Shown here: positions 52,957 through 60,756 of the stretch, piece by piece
Position numbering within the stretch: position 1 is the first letter of the stretch
How the letters are laid out: the number at the start of each line of letters is the position of its first letter
NCBI GenBank assembly: GCA_038243605.1
Contig: JBBSQX010000002.1
Location: 221,721 to 285,720 of the forward strand
Source: Terrimesophilobacter sp038243605
GTDB taxonomy: Bacteria > Actinomycetota > Actinomycetes > Actinomycetales > Microbacteriaceae
DNA: 64,000 nt
Reading direction: 5' to 3'
Translations under genes and position numbers: made by a program
Notes under the pieces: model-generated
The model's database searches: none
What the model was told of the DNA's origin: nothing
What the model saw: only the letters and a program-made list of their open reading frames with translations

Positions 52957-53537
52957 CTGCCCAGCCTACGGTCGGCAAGTGACCTTCCCGCGGACCGCTC
53001 AGCGGCGCGCCACGCCTCCTGTGCCGGGGTGAGTGCCCCGGACGACGGTGCTACTACCGCTCCCCCGCGCCAGGCGTGGCAAATAGCTAATGCCAACGCA
53101 TCAGACGCATCAGCGGGTTTTGGCACAGCATCAAGACGAAGGACACGCGCCACCATGGCTCCCAACTGTTTCTTATCAGCGCTGCCGTACCCGGTGAGCG
53201 CCGCTTTGACTTCTGTGGGGGTGTGCATTCCCACCGCTAGGCCGCGTCGGGCAGAAACTAGTAACACCACGCCGCTCGCCTGCGCAACACCCATGACGGT
53301 GCGCAGGTTCTGTTGCGAAAAGACCCGCTCAAGGGCGACAGCATCAGGCGTGAACTCGTCAAGAATACGTTCGACGCCCGCACCGATCTCCAGCAGTCTC
53401 TTCTCGAGAGGGTCATCCTTCGACGTTCGAATAACCTCCACGGCCACGAGCGTCGCCGTACGGTCACGGGCGACATCCACGACACCGACGCCGCACCGGG
53501 TAAGCCCTGGGTCAACACCGAGGACGCGAAGTGACAT
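52953..53537 (-). CDS. ruvC: Crossover junction endodeoxyribonuclease RuvC
   Basis: Holliday junction resolvase. 194 residues with an RNase H-like fold: first Asp in VLGVDPGLTRCGVGV, Glu in AVALERVFSQQN, and the acidic cluster in PKPADASDALALAICHAW. The DNA-recognition stretch QNLRTVMGVAQASGV is intact. It follows yebC by 14 bases, giving the usual yebC-ruvC-ruvA-ruvB order. Confidence 0.97.
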   Translation of the reverse strand: MSLRVLGVDPGLTRCGVGVVDVARDRTATLVAVEVIRTSKDDPLEKRLLEIGAGVERILDEFTPDAVALERVFSQQNLRTVMGVAQASGVVLLVSARRGLAVGMHTPTEVKAALTGYGSADKKQLGAMVARVLRLDAVPKPADASDALALAICHAWRGGAVVAPSSGALTPAQEAWRAAERSAGRSLADRRLGR

Positions 53538-53551
53538 CCGCTGGCGTCAAT

Positions 53552-54316
53552 CTATTCGTCGTCTGCGTCGAGTTCGGTCTGAACATCTGACGGGATTGAG
53601 AAGTTAGCGAAGATGTTTTGAACATCATCACAGTCTTCTAACGCATCGATCAGGCGAAAGACCTTGCGTGCCGTATCTGCGTCGACATCGACGTTGAGAT
53701 TGGGCACAAACTCGGCCTCCGACGAGTCGTAGTCGATTCCGGCCTCCTGCAGCGCCGTTCGCGTTGCGACAAGATGAGAAGGGTCAGTAATCACCTCAAA
53801 CCCACCGCCCTGATCGTTGACTTCTTCGGCACCAGCATCAAGCACAGCCAAGAGGATGTCGTCTTCACCCACACCATCGGTCTTCGTGATCGAAATCACG
53901 CCCTTGCGATTGAAGTTGTAGGCGACGCTTCCAGGATCCGCCATCGTGCCGCCATTGCGCGACATAATCGTGCGCACCTCAGCAGCAGCACGGTTTTTGT
54001 TATCGGTGAGACATTCGATGAGAAGTGCGACGCCGTGCGGGCCGTACCCCTCGTACAAGATCTCCTGGTAGTCGATGGTTTCGCCGGAGAGGCCGGCACC
54101 GCGCTTGACTGCACGATCGATATTGTCGTTAGGAACACTCGTCTTCTTCGCTTTTTGGATGGCGTCAACAAGAGTTGGGTTGCCAAAAAGGTCAGCTCCA
54201 CCAATTTTCGCCGCGACCTCAATGTTCTTAATGAGCTTCGCGAAAGACTTTGCCCGGCGGGAGTCAGTGATGGCCTTCTTGTGTTTGGTGGTCGCCCACT
54301 TGGAATGCCCGCTCAC
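53552..54316 (-). CDS. YebC/PmpR family regulatory protein
   Basis: A 254-residue YebC-family protein: MSGHSKWATTKHKKAITDSRRAKSF is the diagnostic N-terminus, followed by NIDRAVKRG, YEGYGPHGVALLIECLTDNKNR and a C-terminal Asp/Glu-rich end. Family members act as transcription factors or, by recent work, help ribosomes at difficult proline-rich sequences. The start is GTG 54316, with GGAGAG six bases upstream. The frame stays open upstream through a 15-bp tandem repeat (a second GTG at 54331), but that stretch encodes repeated ERTV, not YebC sequence. Confidence 0.94.
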   Translation of the reverse strand: MSGHSKWATTKHKKAITDSRRAKSFAKLIKNIEVAAKIGGADLFGNPTLVDAIQKAKKTSVPNDNIDRAVKRGAGLSGETIDYQEILYEGYGPHGVALLIECLTDNKNRAAAEVRTIMSRNGGTMADPGSVAYNFNRKGVISITKTDGVGEDDILLAVLDAGAEEVNDQGGGFEVITDPSHLVATRTALQEAGIDYDSSEAEFVPNLNVDVDADTARKVFRLIDALEDCDDVQNIFANFSIPSDVQTELDADDE

Positions 54317-54389
54317 AGTGCGCTCTCCCACGGTGCGCTCATCGACAGTGCGTTCATCGACCGTAGGTTCATTGACCGTGCGTTCCTCA
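54315..54389. repeat. Five degenerate 15-bp tandem repeats at the yebC start
   Basis: Five head-to-tail 15-bp units at 54315-54329, 54330-54344, 54345-54359, 54360-54374 and 54375-54389, each close to AC(A/C/G)GTGCG(T/C)TCATCG. The first unit overlaps the yebC GTG start and its ribosome site; the array fills most of the 110-bp gap to the next gene. Read in the yebC frame the units encode a five-residue ERTV-type repeat back to a stop near 54420, with no start codon except GTG 54331. Confidence 0.75.
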
Positions 54390-54427
54390 ACATCAACTCG
54401 CGCCTTTCGTTTGAATCACGATCGATT

Positions 54428-55033
54428 CTATCGAGCTAACCGAACACCGACCCGACTTAGCTCCAGTTCGGCGAGCCTCACGATGGCCGCACGATCATGA
54501 GACCGCCACGCTTCGAACGGGTGAGGTCCGATTTTCGTGAGGCCGCTTTGCTGACAGTTCACCAGCGCCCGCAACGCCAACACGTCGATACCGTCATTCA
54601 TGCGAGCAACCTTCGTCGCTTCTGTCGCCTTGAGAGCAAAGAGAATCCTGTGCCGCAACCAGTACCAGCAGATCGCGACAACAATGACGACCGCAACTAC
54701 TATTCCGGCAATTGTCGCAGCGGTCATGATGACCGATTGTGTCGTTTGCCCGGCATGTTCCAACACTTTGCCGGTACCACTCGCAGAGTCAAACGGGCCC
54801 CGAATAGCGTTGCCCACGAACGGCACTGTGCCCAGCACGTCGCCTGCATCTGTCATCGCACCCTTGAATCCAGCACCAGCCGACTCAAGTTGACGTCCAA
54901 GGTCGGCGAGAACGGCAATCGACGACGTGACAAAGGTTCCAAGCCAGATGCCGAACGCAACCGCCGCCACAGCGAGTACATCTATAACGATCTGAAAGGT
55001 GCGCTTCAGTGGAAAGTCAGAGTAGATCTTCAT
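54428..55033 (-). CDS. Two-helix membrane protein of unknown function
   Basis: I do not recognise this 201-residue protein. It has a short polar N-terminus, a membrane helix at about 13-35, an extracytoplasmic Gly/Ala-rich loop of about 65 residues (with AGDVLGTVPFVGNAIRGPFD), a second helix at about 101-127 and a C-terminal cytoplasmic domain with basic and Leu-rich segments (DVLALRALVNCQQ, WRSHDRAAIVRLAELEL). It lies between pdxT and yebC in the same direction, 17 bases after pdxT. Codon use looks like the neighbours, so it is probably a conserved family gene of this lineage. Confidence 0.8.
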   Translation of the reverse strand: MKIYSDFPLKRTFQIVIDVLAVAAVAFGIWLGTFVTSSIAVLADLGRQLESAGAGFKGAMTDAGDVLGTVPFVGNAIRGPFDSASGTGKVLEHAGQTTQSVIMTAATIAGIVVAVVIVVAICWYWLRHRILFALKATEATKVARMNDGIDVLALRALVNCQQSGLTKIGPHPFEAWRSHDRAAIVRLAELELSRVGVRLAR

Positions 55034-55050
55034 GGCCTAAGCATGTCGAT

Positions 55051-55734
55051 TCAACGGGCTGAACGCACCTTTGCTAAGAAGTAGGCGTGGAAGCGGTGAT
55101 CTTCCGTCATCTCCGGGTGAAACGACGTGCCAAGCACGTTGCCCTGTTCTACTGCCACAACACGCCCGTCTTCGAGGGCGGCAAGAACGCTCACGGCTTC
55201 CCCCACTCTCTCTACGACAGGTGCGCGAATGAATACAGCATGAAGTGGCGGATCGCCGATCACAGGAATGTGAAGATCTACCTCGAACGAGTCAGTTTGC
55301 GACCCAAATGCGTTGCGGCGCACGTCGATGTCAAGACCGCCAAGGCTCTCTTGACCTTCGATACCGTCCAGAATCTTCGTGGAAAGCATGATCAGGCCTG
55401 CACAGGTTCCAAAGACGGGCAGTCCGCCAGCAATTGCCGCGCGCAGGGGCTCACGCAACCCGAAAATTCGGGAGAGTTTGTCTATAACGCTTGACTCTCC
55501 ACCAGGGATGACGAGGCCATCAATCTCTGAAAGTTCACTTGACCGCCGCAAGGGCACTGCATCCACGTCAAAAGAGTGAAGCAGCGCAATGTGTTCGCGA
55601 AAGTCGCCTTGAAGTGCAAGCACCCCAATTCTCGGAGTTGACGTTGACGTAGCCTTACCAGCCGCGCTCGGAAAGGCGGTGCGGTGCAGCCAAATCGGAA
55701 ACGTTGATCCCGACCATGGCTTCGCCCAGCCCAC
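55051..55734 (-). CDS. pdxT: Pyridoxal 5'-phosphate synthase glutaminase subunit PdxT (start uncertain)
   Basis: Supplies ammonia to PdxS for PLP synthesis. The conserved protein starts at RIGVLALQGDFREH (codon 55629 on) and has the nucleophile Cys in VFGTCAGLIML, the oxyanion loop VIPGGESSVID and the His-Glu pair in GTSFHPEMTEDHRFH. No ATG, GTG, TTG or CTG lies in frame between the pdxS stop (55655) and that point. The start shown is GTG 55734 inside pdxS, with GAGG six bases upstream, giving 227 residues with about 35 extra at the N-terminus. Alternatives are an ATT at 55629 or GTG 55623, which would remove part of the first strand. Confidence 0.88.
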   Translation of the reverse strand: MGWAKPWSGSTFPIWLHRTAFPSAAGKATSTSTPRIGVLALQGDFREHIALLHSFDVDAVPLRRSSELSEIDGLVIPGGESSVIDKLSRIFGLREPLRAAIAGGLPVFGTCAGLIMLSTKILDGIEGQESLGGLDIDVRRNAFGSQTDSFEVDLHIPVIGDPPLHAVFIRAPVVERVGEAVSVLAALEDGRVVAVEQGNVLGTSFHPEMTEDHRFHAYFLAKVRSAR

Positions 55735-56560
55735 GAGAAACCTCAGCAAGAGTTGCTGGGTCATCGAAGAAGGTCGTTGCCTTCACGATCGCGGCCGCAC
55801 GCTGCGCGGGGTTGCCGGACTTGAAGATGCCTGATCCGACGAAAACGCCATCGGCACCCAATTGCATCATGAGGGCAGCATCTGCCGGGGTTGCGACACC
55901 ACCCGCGGTGAATAACACCACGGGGAGCTTGCCCGTCTCGGCGATCTCGGCGACCAAATCGTACGGTGCCTGCAGTTCTTTAGCGGCAACATAAAGCTCG
56001 TCTTTGGACATGGCTTTCAATCCGTTGATCTCACCGAGGATCGTGCGAATGTGCTTTGTGGCCTCAGAAACATCACCTGTTCCGGCCTCGCCCTTCGAAC
56101 GGATCATCGCAGCACCTTCGGTGATGCGTCGCAATGCCTCACCCAAGTTGGTGGCACCACACACAAACGGCACAGTGAAGTTCCACTTGTCGATGTGGTT
56201 CTTGTAGTCAGCAGGGCTCAGAACCTCTGACTCGTCGATGTAGTCGACCTTGAGGGCTTCAAGAATTTGCGCTTCAACAAAGTGCCCGATGCGCGCCTTC
56301 GCCATGACGGGGATAGACACGGCCTCGATGATGCCGTCGATCAGGTCTGGGTCACTCATTCGAGCAACTCCGCCCTGTGAACGGATGTCGGCGGGCACTC
56401 GTTCGAGAGCCATCACGGCGACAGCTCCAGCGTCTTCGGCAATCTTCGCCTGTTCGGCGTTGACGACGTCCATGATCACACCACCCTTGAGCATTTCAGC
56501 CAGCCCGCGCTTGACGCGGCTGGTGCCCAGTTCTGCAGTGGAGTTATCGGTCTTAGACAT
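55655..56560 (-). CDS. pdxS: Pyridoxal 5'-phosphate synthase subunit PdxS
   Basis: Builds PLP from ribose 5-phosphate, glyceraldehyde 3-phosphate and ammonia. 301 residues: KRGLAEMLKGGVIMDVVNAEQAKIAEDAGAVAVMALERVPADIR with catalytic Asp/Lys residues, VPVMAKARIGHFVEAQILEAL, GEAGTGDV phosphate loop and the end HRLSERGW. It follows the HIT gene by nine bases; pdxT overlaps its 3' end. Confidence 0.98.
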   Translation of the reverse strand: MSKTDNSTAELGTSRVKRGLAEMLKGGVIMDVVNAEQAKIAEDAGAVAVMALERVPADIRSQGGVARMSDPDLIDGIIEAVSIPVMAKARIGHFVEAQILEALKVDYIDESEVLSPADYKNHIDKWNFTVPFVCGATNLGEALRRITEGAAMIRSKGEAGTGDVSEATKHIRTILGEINGLKAMSKDELYVAAKELQAPYDLVAEIAETGKLPVVLFTAGGVATPADAALMMQLGADGVFVGSGIFKSGNPAQRAAAIVKATTFFDDPATLAEVSRGLGEAMVGINVSDLAAPHRLSERGW

Positions 56561-56569
56561 GTTTCTATT

Positions 56570-57130
56570 CTAGGTGGGCCAGGCCTGAGCAATCTCACGC
56601 CGCACATCGGCTAGCAGCGCCGGTAGAGCTTTCGTTTGAGCAATGATCGGAAAAAAGTTGGAGTCGAGTGCCCAGCGCGGAACGATGTGCTGATGCAAGT
56701 GAGCTGCAATTCCCGCGCCAGCGATCTCGCCCTGGTTCATTCCAAGGTTGAAACCGTCACAGTTCGAGCTCGCCCTGAGCACACGCATGGCGGTCTGTGT
56801 GAGGCTCGCGATCTCTGCTGTTTCTTCTTCAGTGGCGTCGTCATACAACGCAACATGACGGTACGGGCACACCAGAAGGTGCCCGGAGTTGTACGGAAAG
56901 AGGTTCAGCAGCACGAAGGCATGTTTGCCTCGCGCGACGATGAGCGCCTTTTCGTCGTCCATGCTTGGGGCTGCGCAGAACGGGCAGGTGTGCTCATCAG
57001 GTTGCGTGGTGTCTTTCACATATACGAGACGGTGCGGTGTCCAAAGTCGTTGGAACGAATCTGGCACCCCGGCAAAGTCGGCCGCCACTTCGACTTCAAT
57101 CCCATCGAACTCTGATGTTTCGTGCGACAT
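56570..57130 (-). CDS. HIT-family nucleotide hydrolase/transferase
   Basis: A 186-residue histidine-triad protein: a zinc-type cysteine pair near CPFCAAPS (residues 49-54), LLNLFPYNSGHLLVCPYRHV and the catalytic triad HLHQHIVPRW. This is the larger actinobacterial HIT form related to AP4A phosphorylases, commonly placed after thrS. It sits two bases downstream of thrS and before pdxS. The exact substrate is not predictable. Confidence 0.93.
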   Translation of the reverse strand: MSHETSEFDGIEVEVAADFAGVPDSFQRLWTPHRLVYVKDTTQPDEHTCPFCAAPSMDDEKALIVARGKHAFVLLNLFPYNSGHLLVCPYRHVALYDDATEEETAEIASLTQTAMRVLRASSNCDGFNLGMNQGEIAGAGIAAHLHQHIVPRWALDSNFFPIIAQTKALPALLADVRREIAQAWPT

Positions 57131-57132
57131 GA

Positions 57133-59091
57133 TCAGACCTGCGCGTGCTCGTCGATGGCCGCAGTGATGCGCTCGATCGCCTCGGGAACGGGGATGCCGT
57201 TCTCTTGGTGACCGTCGCGGAAACGGAAGCTCACGGCACCCGCAGCACGGTCCTCCTCCCCGGCGATGAGCTGGAAGGGAACCTTCTGCAGAGTCGCGTT
57301 ACGAATCTTCTTCGGCATCCGGTCATTCGAGAAGTCCACCTCCGCCCGCACACCTGCAGCTTTCAGTTTGTCGACAACCTCGCTCATGTAGTCGTAATAC
57401 TCCTCAGCGACGGGGATGCCGATGGCTTGTACGGGCGACAGCCACACAGGGAAAGCGCCCGCGAAGTGTTCGAGAAGGATGGCAAAGAACCGGTCAATCG
57501 ACCCCATAAGTGCACGGTGGATCATGACGGGCCGCTGGCGAGTGCCATCGGCTGCCGTGTACTCAAGGCCAAACCGTTCCGGAAGGTTGAAGTCGACCTG
57601 CACGGTGGAGAGCTGCCAGGAGCGCCCAATTGCATCCTTCGTCTTCAAGTCGATCTTGGGGCCGTAGAACGCGGCTTCCCCTGGTTGTTCGGTGACCTTC
57701 AAACCACTTGCCGCGGCGACTCTGCGCAGAGAGTCGGTGGCGGAAGCCCAGCTCTCTTCAGAGCCAATCCATTTTGTCTTCTCGTCGTCGCGCATAGAGA
57801 GTTCAAGTTCGAAATCACTGAGTCCGTAGTCGCGCAGGAGCCCCAAGACGAACTCAAGAACCTCGCCAACTTCTTCTTCAAGCTGCTCAGGTGCGACAAA
57901 GATGTGCGCGTCGTCTTGAGTAAACCCGCGTACCCGTGTGAGCCCATGGAGGGCTCCAGATAGTTCATTGCGATACACGGTGCCAAACTCACTGAGCCGC
58001 ATGGGCAGGTCACGGTAGCTGCGACCACGCTCACGGTAGATCAGGATGTGCATGGGGCAGTTCATGGGCTTCAGGTAGTAGTCAACGCCTTGCTTGGTGA
58101 TGTTGCCTTCAGCGTCGCGCTCTTCATCCATGTGGATCGGCGGGAACATGCCCTCTTTGTACGTGACAAGGTGGTTGCTCTCAATGAAGAGGTCCGCTTT
58201 AGAAATGTGCGGAGTGTAGACGTAGGAGTAACCGGCCTCGCGGTTTCGCTTCATCGAATGCTGCTCGATCTCTTGGCGCACAATGCCGCCGCGCGGATGC
58301 CATATCGCGAGCCCCGATCCGACCTCTGTCGGGAATGAAAACAAGTCAAGATCAACACCAAGCTTGCGGTGGTCGCGCTTGGCAGCCTCTTCTAAACGAG
58401 TCTGGTGAGCGCGCAGTTCGTCTTTCGTCGGCCAGGCAGTGCCATAAATTCGCTGCAATTGCTTGTTCTTTTCAGAACCGCGCCAGTACGCAGCGGCGAC
58501 TCTCGTGAGTGCGAAACCATTGCCGATAAGGCGGGTATTTGGAAGGTGTGGTCCACGGCAGAGGTCTTTCCAGACTGTTTCGCCGGTTTTGGGGTCGACG
58601 TTGTCGTAGATGGTGAGTTCTGCTCCCCCGACCTCGACAGATTCGTCCTCGGCGTGGCTCCCACCCTTGAGGCCAATGAGCTCGAGCTTGTATGGCTCGT
58701 CAGAGAGTTCTGCGCGCGCTTCATCTTCTGTGACAACTCGGCGCTGGAACCGTTGACCCTTTTTGACGATCGCGGCCATCGCCTTGTCGATCGCTTTCAC
58801 GTCTTCGGGAGTGAACGGCTCTTCCGGGTCAAAGTCATAGTAGAAACCATCGGTGATGGGCGGCCCAATGCCGAGCTTCGCTTCAGGATTGATCGACTGC
58901 ACCGCTTGCGCCAGCACATGTGCGGCAGAGTGACGCAAAATATTGAGTCCATCTGCAGAGTCAATGGTTACCGGCTCCACGGTGTCGGCATCCGTCACTG
59001 TCGTCGCCAAATCTCGCAATTCGCCGTTCACGCGCATCGCGACAATGCTTCGATCCCCAAAAAGTTCAAATCCGGTTTTCTGGCTGCTCAT
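57133..59091 (-). CDS. thrS: Threonyl-tRNA synthetase
   Basis: Charges tRNA-Thr. About 652 residues: N-terminal TGS domain (FELFGDRSIVAMRVNGELRDL), editing domain with HSAAHVLAQAVQ and a later Cys/His site, class II catalytic core with zinc ligands Cys in MNCPMHILIY, His in ALHGLTRVRGFTQDDAHIF and His in VMIHRALMGSIDRF, and an anticodon domain. ATG 59091 (MSSQKTGFELF) is used; ATG 59124 is also in frame. Neither has a well-spaced ribosome site. I found no convincing T-box in the upstream 230 bp. Confidence 0.95.
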   Translation of the reverse strand: MSSQKTGFELFGDRSIVAMRVNGELRDLATTVTDADTVEPVTIDSADGLNILRHSAAHVLAQAVQSINPEAKLGIGPPITDGFYYDFDPEEPFTPEDVKAIDKAMAAIVKKGQRFQRRVVTEDEARAELSDEPYKLELIGLKGGSHAEDESVEVGGAELTIYDNVDPKTGETVWKDLCRGPHLPNTRLIGNGFALTRVAAAYWRGSEKNKQLQRIYGTAWPTKDELRAHQTRLEEAAKRDHRKLGVDLDLFSFPTEVGSGLAIWHPRGGIVRQEIEQHSMKRNREAGYSYVYTPHISKADLFIESNHLVTYKEGMFPPIHMDEERDAEGNITKQGVDYYLKPMNCPMHILIYRERGRSYRDLPMRLSEFGTVYRNELSGALHGLTRVRGFTQDDAHIFVAPEQLEEEVGEVLEFVLGLLRDYGLSDFELELSMRDDEKTKWIGSEESWASATDSLRRVAAASGLKVTEQPGEAAFYGPKIDLKTKDAIGRSWQLSTVQVDFNLPERFGLEYTAADGTRQRPVMIHRALMGSIDRFFAILLEHFAGAFPVWLSPVQAIGIPVAEEYYDYMSEVVDKLKAAGVRAEVDFSNDRMPKKIRNATLQKVPFQLIAGEEDRAAGAVSFRFRDGHQENGIPVPEAIERITAAIDEHAQV

Positions 59092-59321
59092 TCCACCAAC
59101 TTTAGCTGCGGTCAACGAGTGCATCAGACGATGGCTCAGCTGATGAGTCGCGTTACAACGGAGTGGGCGCGTGTGCCTTACCGCAATTGTGTTGATATTG
59201 CTTCAGGTAATTGGTCCACGCAAGCGAGGTATTCATTGTCGGAATGCCGACACAAAATTACTGGTTTCCTCGAAGCGTCTACGACGCAGGTGCCGCCGTC
59301 AGGTCATCGCACAAACGCTCG

Positions 59322-59582
59322 CTAGTCGCTCGCTGCGGCCCGCTTTTTCGCGTAAGACGCGAGATAAAAGGAGTAGCCGAAATACAAGACCCCAGCACCG
59401 CCAATAAGTGCTGCCCAGCGAAGAAGCGTGGCACCGTTCTCGGGGGAAGTTTCAAAGGAAACAAGCCCGAAGATTGTCAACGCGATAGCCACAACAATGT
59501 CAAAAAGCACGATCCAACGAAGTACCACAATCATCGTGGACTTCGACTGTTTGGGCTCTGACGAGTCTGTTTCTGTTGTCAT
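59322..59582 (-). CDS. Small two-helix membrane protein
   Basis: An 86-residue protein with a Thr/Ser/Glu-rich start, membrane helices at about 17-42 and 52-77 and a basic end (AKKRAAASD). ATG 59582 was chosen because it follows the stop of the neighbouring gene by seven bases; the frame extends to 59657 but only by overlapping that gene. I do not recognise the family. It is the last of three small membrane genes running toward thrS. Confidence 0.7.
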   Translation of the reverse strand: MTTETDSSEPKQSKSTMIVVLRWIVLFDIVVAIALTIFGLVSFETSPENGATLLRWAALIGGAGVLYFGYSFYLASYAKKRAAASD

Positions 59583-59589
59583 GACGTCA

Positions 59590-60036
59590 TCATGACATGG
59601 AGCGCCGCGCCCAGAGCGCCGCGAACCCGCCGAAGAGCGAGAAAAGAAGCACAACAAGGATCGAGAAAGTCAAAGACAGAGGCGGCGCTCCTTCGAAAAG
59701 CCCGATTGCGTAGCCCAGCGGGAGTGTTCCGACAGTCATGGCTCCCAGGCCCGCACCAATACTCGACAGTGCCCTCAGCTTCGATTCCTCTCCCCCGATC
59801 GTCTCGCTGGCAGAAAGCCGGCGCCCGACGTAGGCGCCTAATGCCGAGGCCAGACCGGTCAGTACGCTGACGATGAAAATGGGTATACCAATCAGATAAA
59901 CAGCCCAAAAAAGAGAACCGCCGGGGTCGGGAGCGAGTGCGTAAAGCACAGCAAAAACTGCCACGAAGGGACCGAGGATGACCGCAAGCGCCCAGAGCGT
60001 GAGCGCGAGGGTGAGATGACGTCCCGCGTTGATCAT
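59590..60036 (-). CDS. Four-helix membrane protein of unknown function
   Basis: A 148-residue protein with four predicted membrane helices (about 8-34, 41-70, 91-113, 119-142) and an Arg-rich segment between helices 2 and 3 (GRRLSASETIGGEESK). Not recognised. ATG 60036 overlaps the stop of the upstream small gene (ATGA), so the two are made together. Confidence 0.75.
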   Translation of the reverse strand: MINAGRHLTLALTLWALAVILGPFVAVFAVLYALAPDPGGSLFWAVYLIGIPIFIVSVLTGLASALGAYVGRRLSASETIGGEESKLRALSSIGAGLGAMTVGTLPLGYAIGLFEGAPPLSLTFSILVVLLFSLFGGFAALWARRSMS

Positions 60037-60266
60037 TTCATCACCGGGATGACGAAGAGCAGCGCGGGCGCTCTACTGAACGCTGTGCTCACCCACTCTT
60101 GGATGCGAGATAGCATTCCACGCCAACTTGCATGCGAAAGCCCACCGAAACCAAAAAGCGGTCCGACGATGAGGGCGAGAACAAACGTGGTAAAGAATAA
60201 ACCACGAAGGGTTAGCAACAATCCCGCTGGCGACGAGAAAGAAATCGCATAAGACCCATCAGTCAT
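60033..60266 (-). CDS. Small membrane protein, first of a three-gene set
   Basis: A 77-residue protein read from ATG 60266: MTDGSYAISFSSPAGLLLTL, one strong membrane helix (about 13-36) and a hydrophobic C-terminal segment (about 56-74). No ribosome site precedes the ATG, so translation may be leaderless or start elsewhere (the frame continues to 60353). It overlaps the next gene by four bases. Function unknown. Confidence 0.6.
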   Translation of the reverse strand: MTDGSYAISFSSPAGLLLTLRGLFFTTFVLALIVGPLFGFGGLSHASWRGMLSRIQEWVSTAFSRAPALLFVIPVMK

Positions 60267-60363
60267 AGCTGAGGTAGCGACAATTCGGTGTGGATTCCCT
60301 GCATCGAACATACAACTCAATCTCTGAGGAAACCGAAAAACCCCCGCGTCCACAGGGGTCTTG

Positions 60364-60438
60364 TGGTGGGCGATACCGGGATCGAACCGATGACCTCTTC
60401 CGTGTCAGGGAAGCGCGCTACCGCTGCGCCAATCGCCC
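60364..60438 (-). tRNA. tRNA-Val (anticodon GAC)
   Basis: Cloverleaf with acceptor GGGCGAT/ATCGCCC, anticodon stem CTTCC/GGAAG and loop CTGACAC presenting GAC. CCA is encoded (60366-60364). It is nearly identical to the tRNA-Val(CAC) 320 bp away on the other strand. Confidence 0.95.
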
Positions 60439-60451
60439 AGGTTGTCACACC

Positions 60452-60525
60452 TGGAGGTGGAGACGGGATTCGAACCCGTGTAAACGGCTTTGCAGGCCGC
60501 TGCCTCGCCTCTCGGCCACTCCACC
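60452..60525 (-). tRNA. tRNA-Cys (anticodon GCA)
   Basis: Acceptor GGTGGAG/CTCCACC, anticodon stem GCGGC/GCCGT with loop CTGCAAA presenting GCA, T arm with GGTTCGAATCC. Discriminator T and encoded CCA (60454-60452). Confidence 0.95.
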
Positions 60526-60565
60526 ATTCACAGGAGGCGCCAGCGAGGCTGACACTTCCCACTCG

Positions 60566-60637
60566 AGCGGATGACGAGATTCGAACTCGCGACCCCAACC
60601 TTGGCAAGGTTGTGCGCTACCACTGCGCCACATCCGC
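60566..60637 (-). tRNA. tRNA-Gly (anticodon GCC)
   Basis: Acceptor GCGGATG/CATCCGC, anticodon loop in CAACCTTGCCAAGGTTG presenting GCC, T arm GCGAGTTCGAATCTCGT. Discriminator T; CCA is not encoded. First tRNA of the minus-strand Gly-Cys-Val set. Confidence 0.95.
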
Positions 60638-60667
60638 ATTGCGACACGCATTTCTGCGCGCTTAGTG

Positions 60668-60697
60668 ACTCTAGTCGATGCGCATGTTCGATGACAA
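60668..60697 (-). promoter_or_regulatory. Promoter of the tRNA Gly-Cys-Val operon
   Basis: On the minus strand TTGTCA (60697-60692) and TAGAGT (60673-60668) are separated by 18 bases, matching the main sigma factor consensus reasonably. A start near 60661 would give a leader of about 24 nt before tRNA-Gly. Confidence 0.5.
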
Positions 60698-60756
60698 TTC
60701 CGGCGCAGGGTGTGTCGAAACATGTGGCAAGATTGACAGGCCGACGTGTTCGGTAT

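Noticed and set aside
54317..54420. N-terminal extension of YebC through the 15-bp repeats
   Set aside because: The extension has no start codon other than GTG 54331 and the true family start MSGHSKW has a good ribosome site at GTG 54316.
59092..59321. Possible T-box leader of thrS (a GTGGACCA stretch and a GTCGG/CCGAC hairpin)
   Set aside because: The match to the T-box core is partial, there is no specifier stem or terminator, and the hairpin lacks a T run.
60733..60738. Perfect TTGACA -35 box ahead of tRNA-Val(CAC)
   Set aside because: A -10 at 16-18 bp would fall inside the tRNA itself, which starts at 60757, so it cannot be the promoter of that gene.
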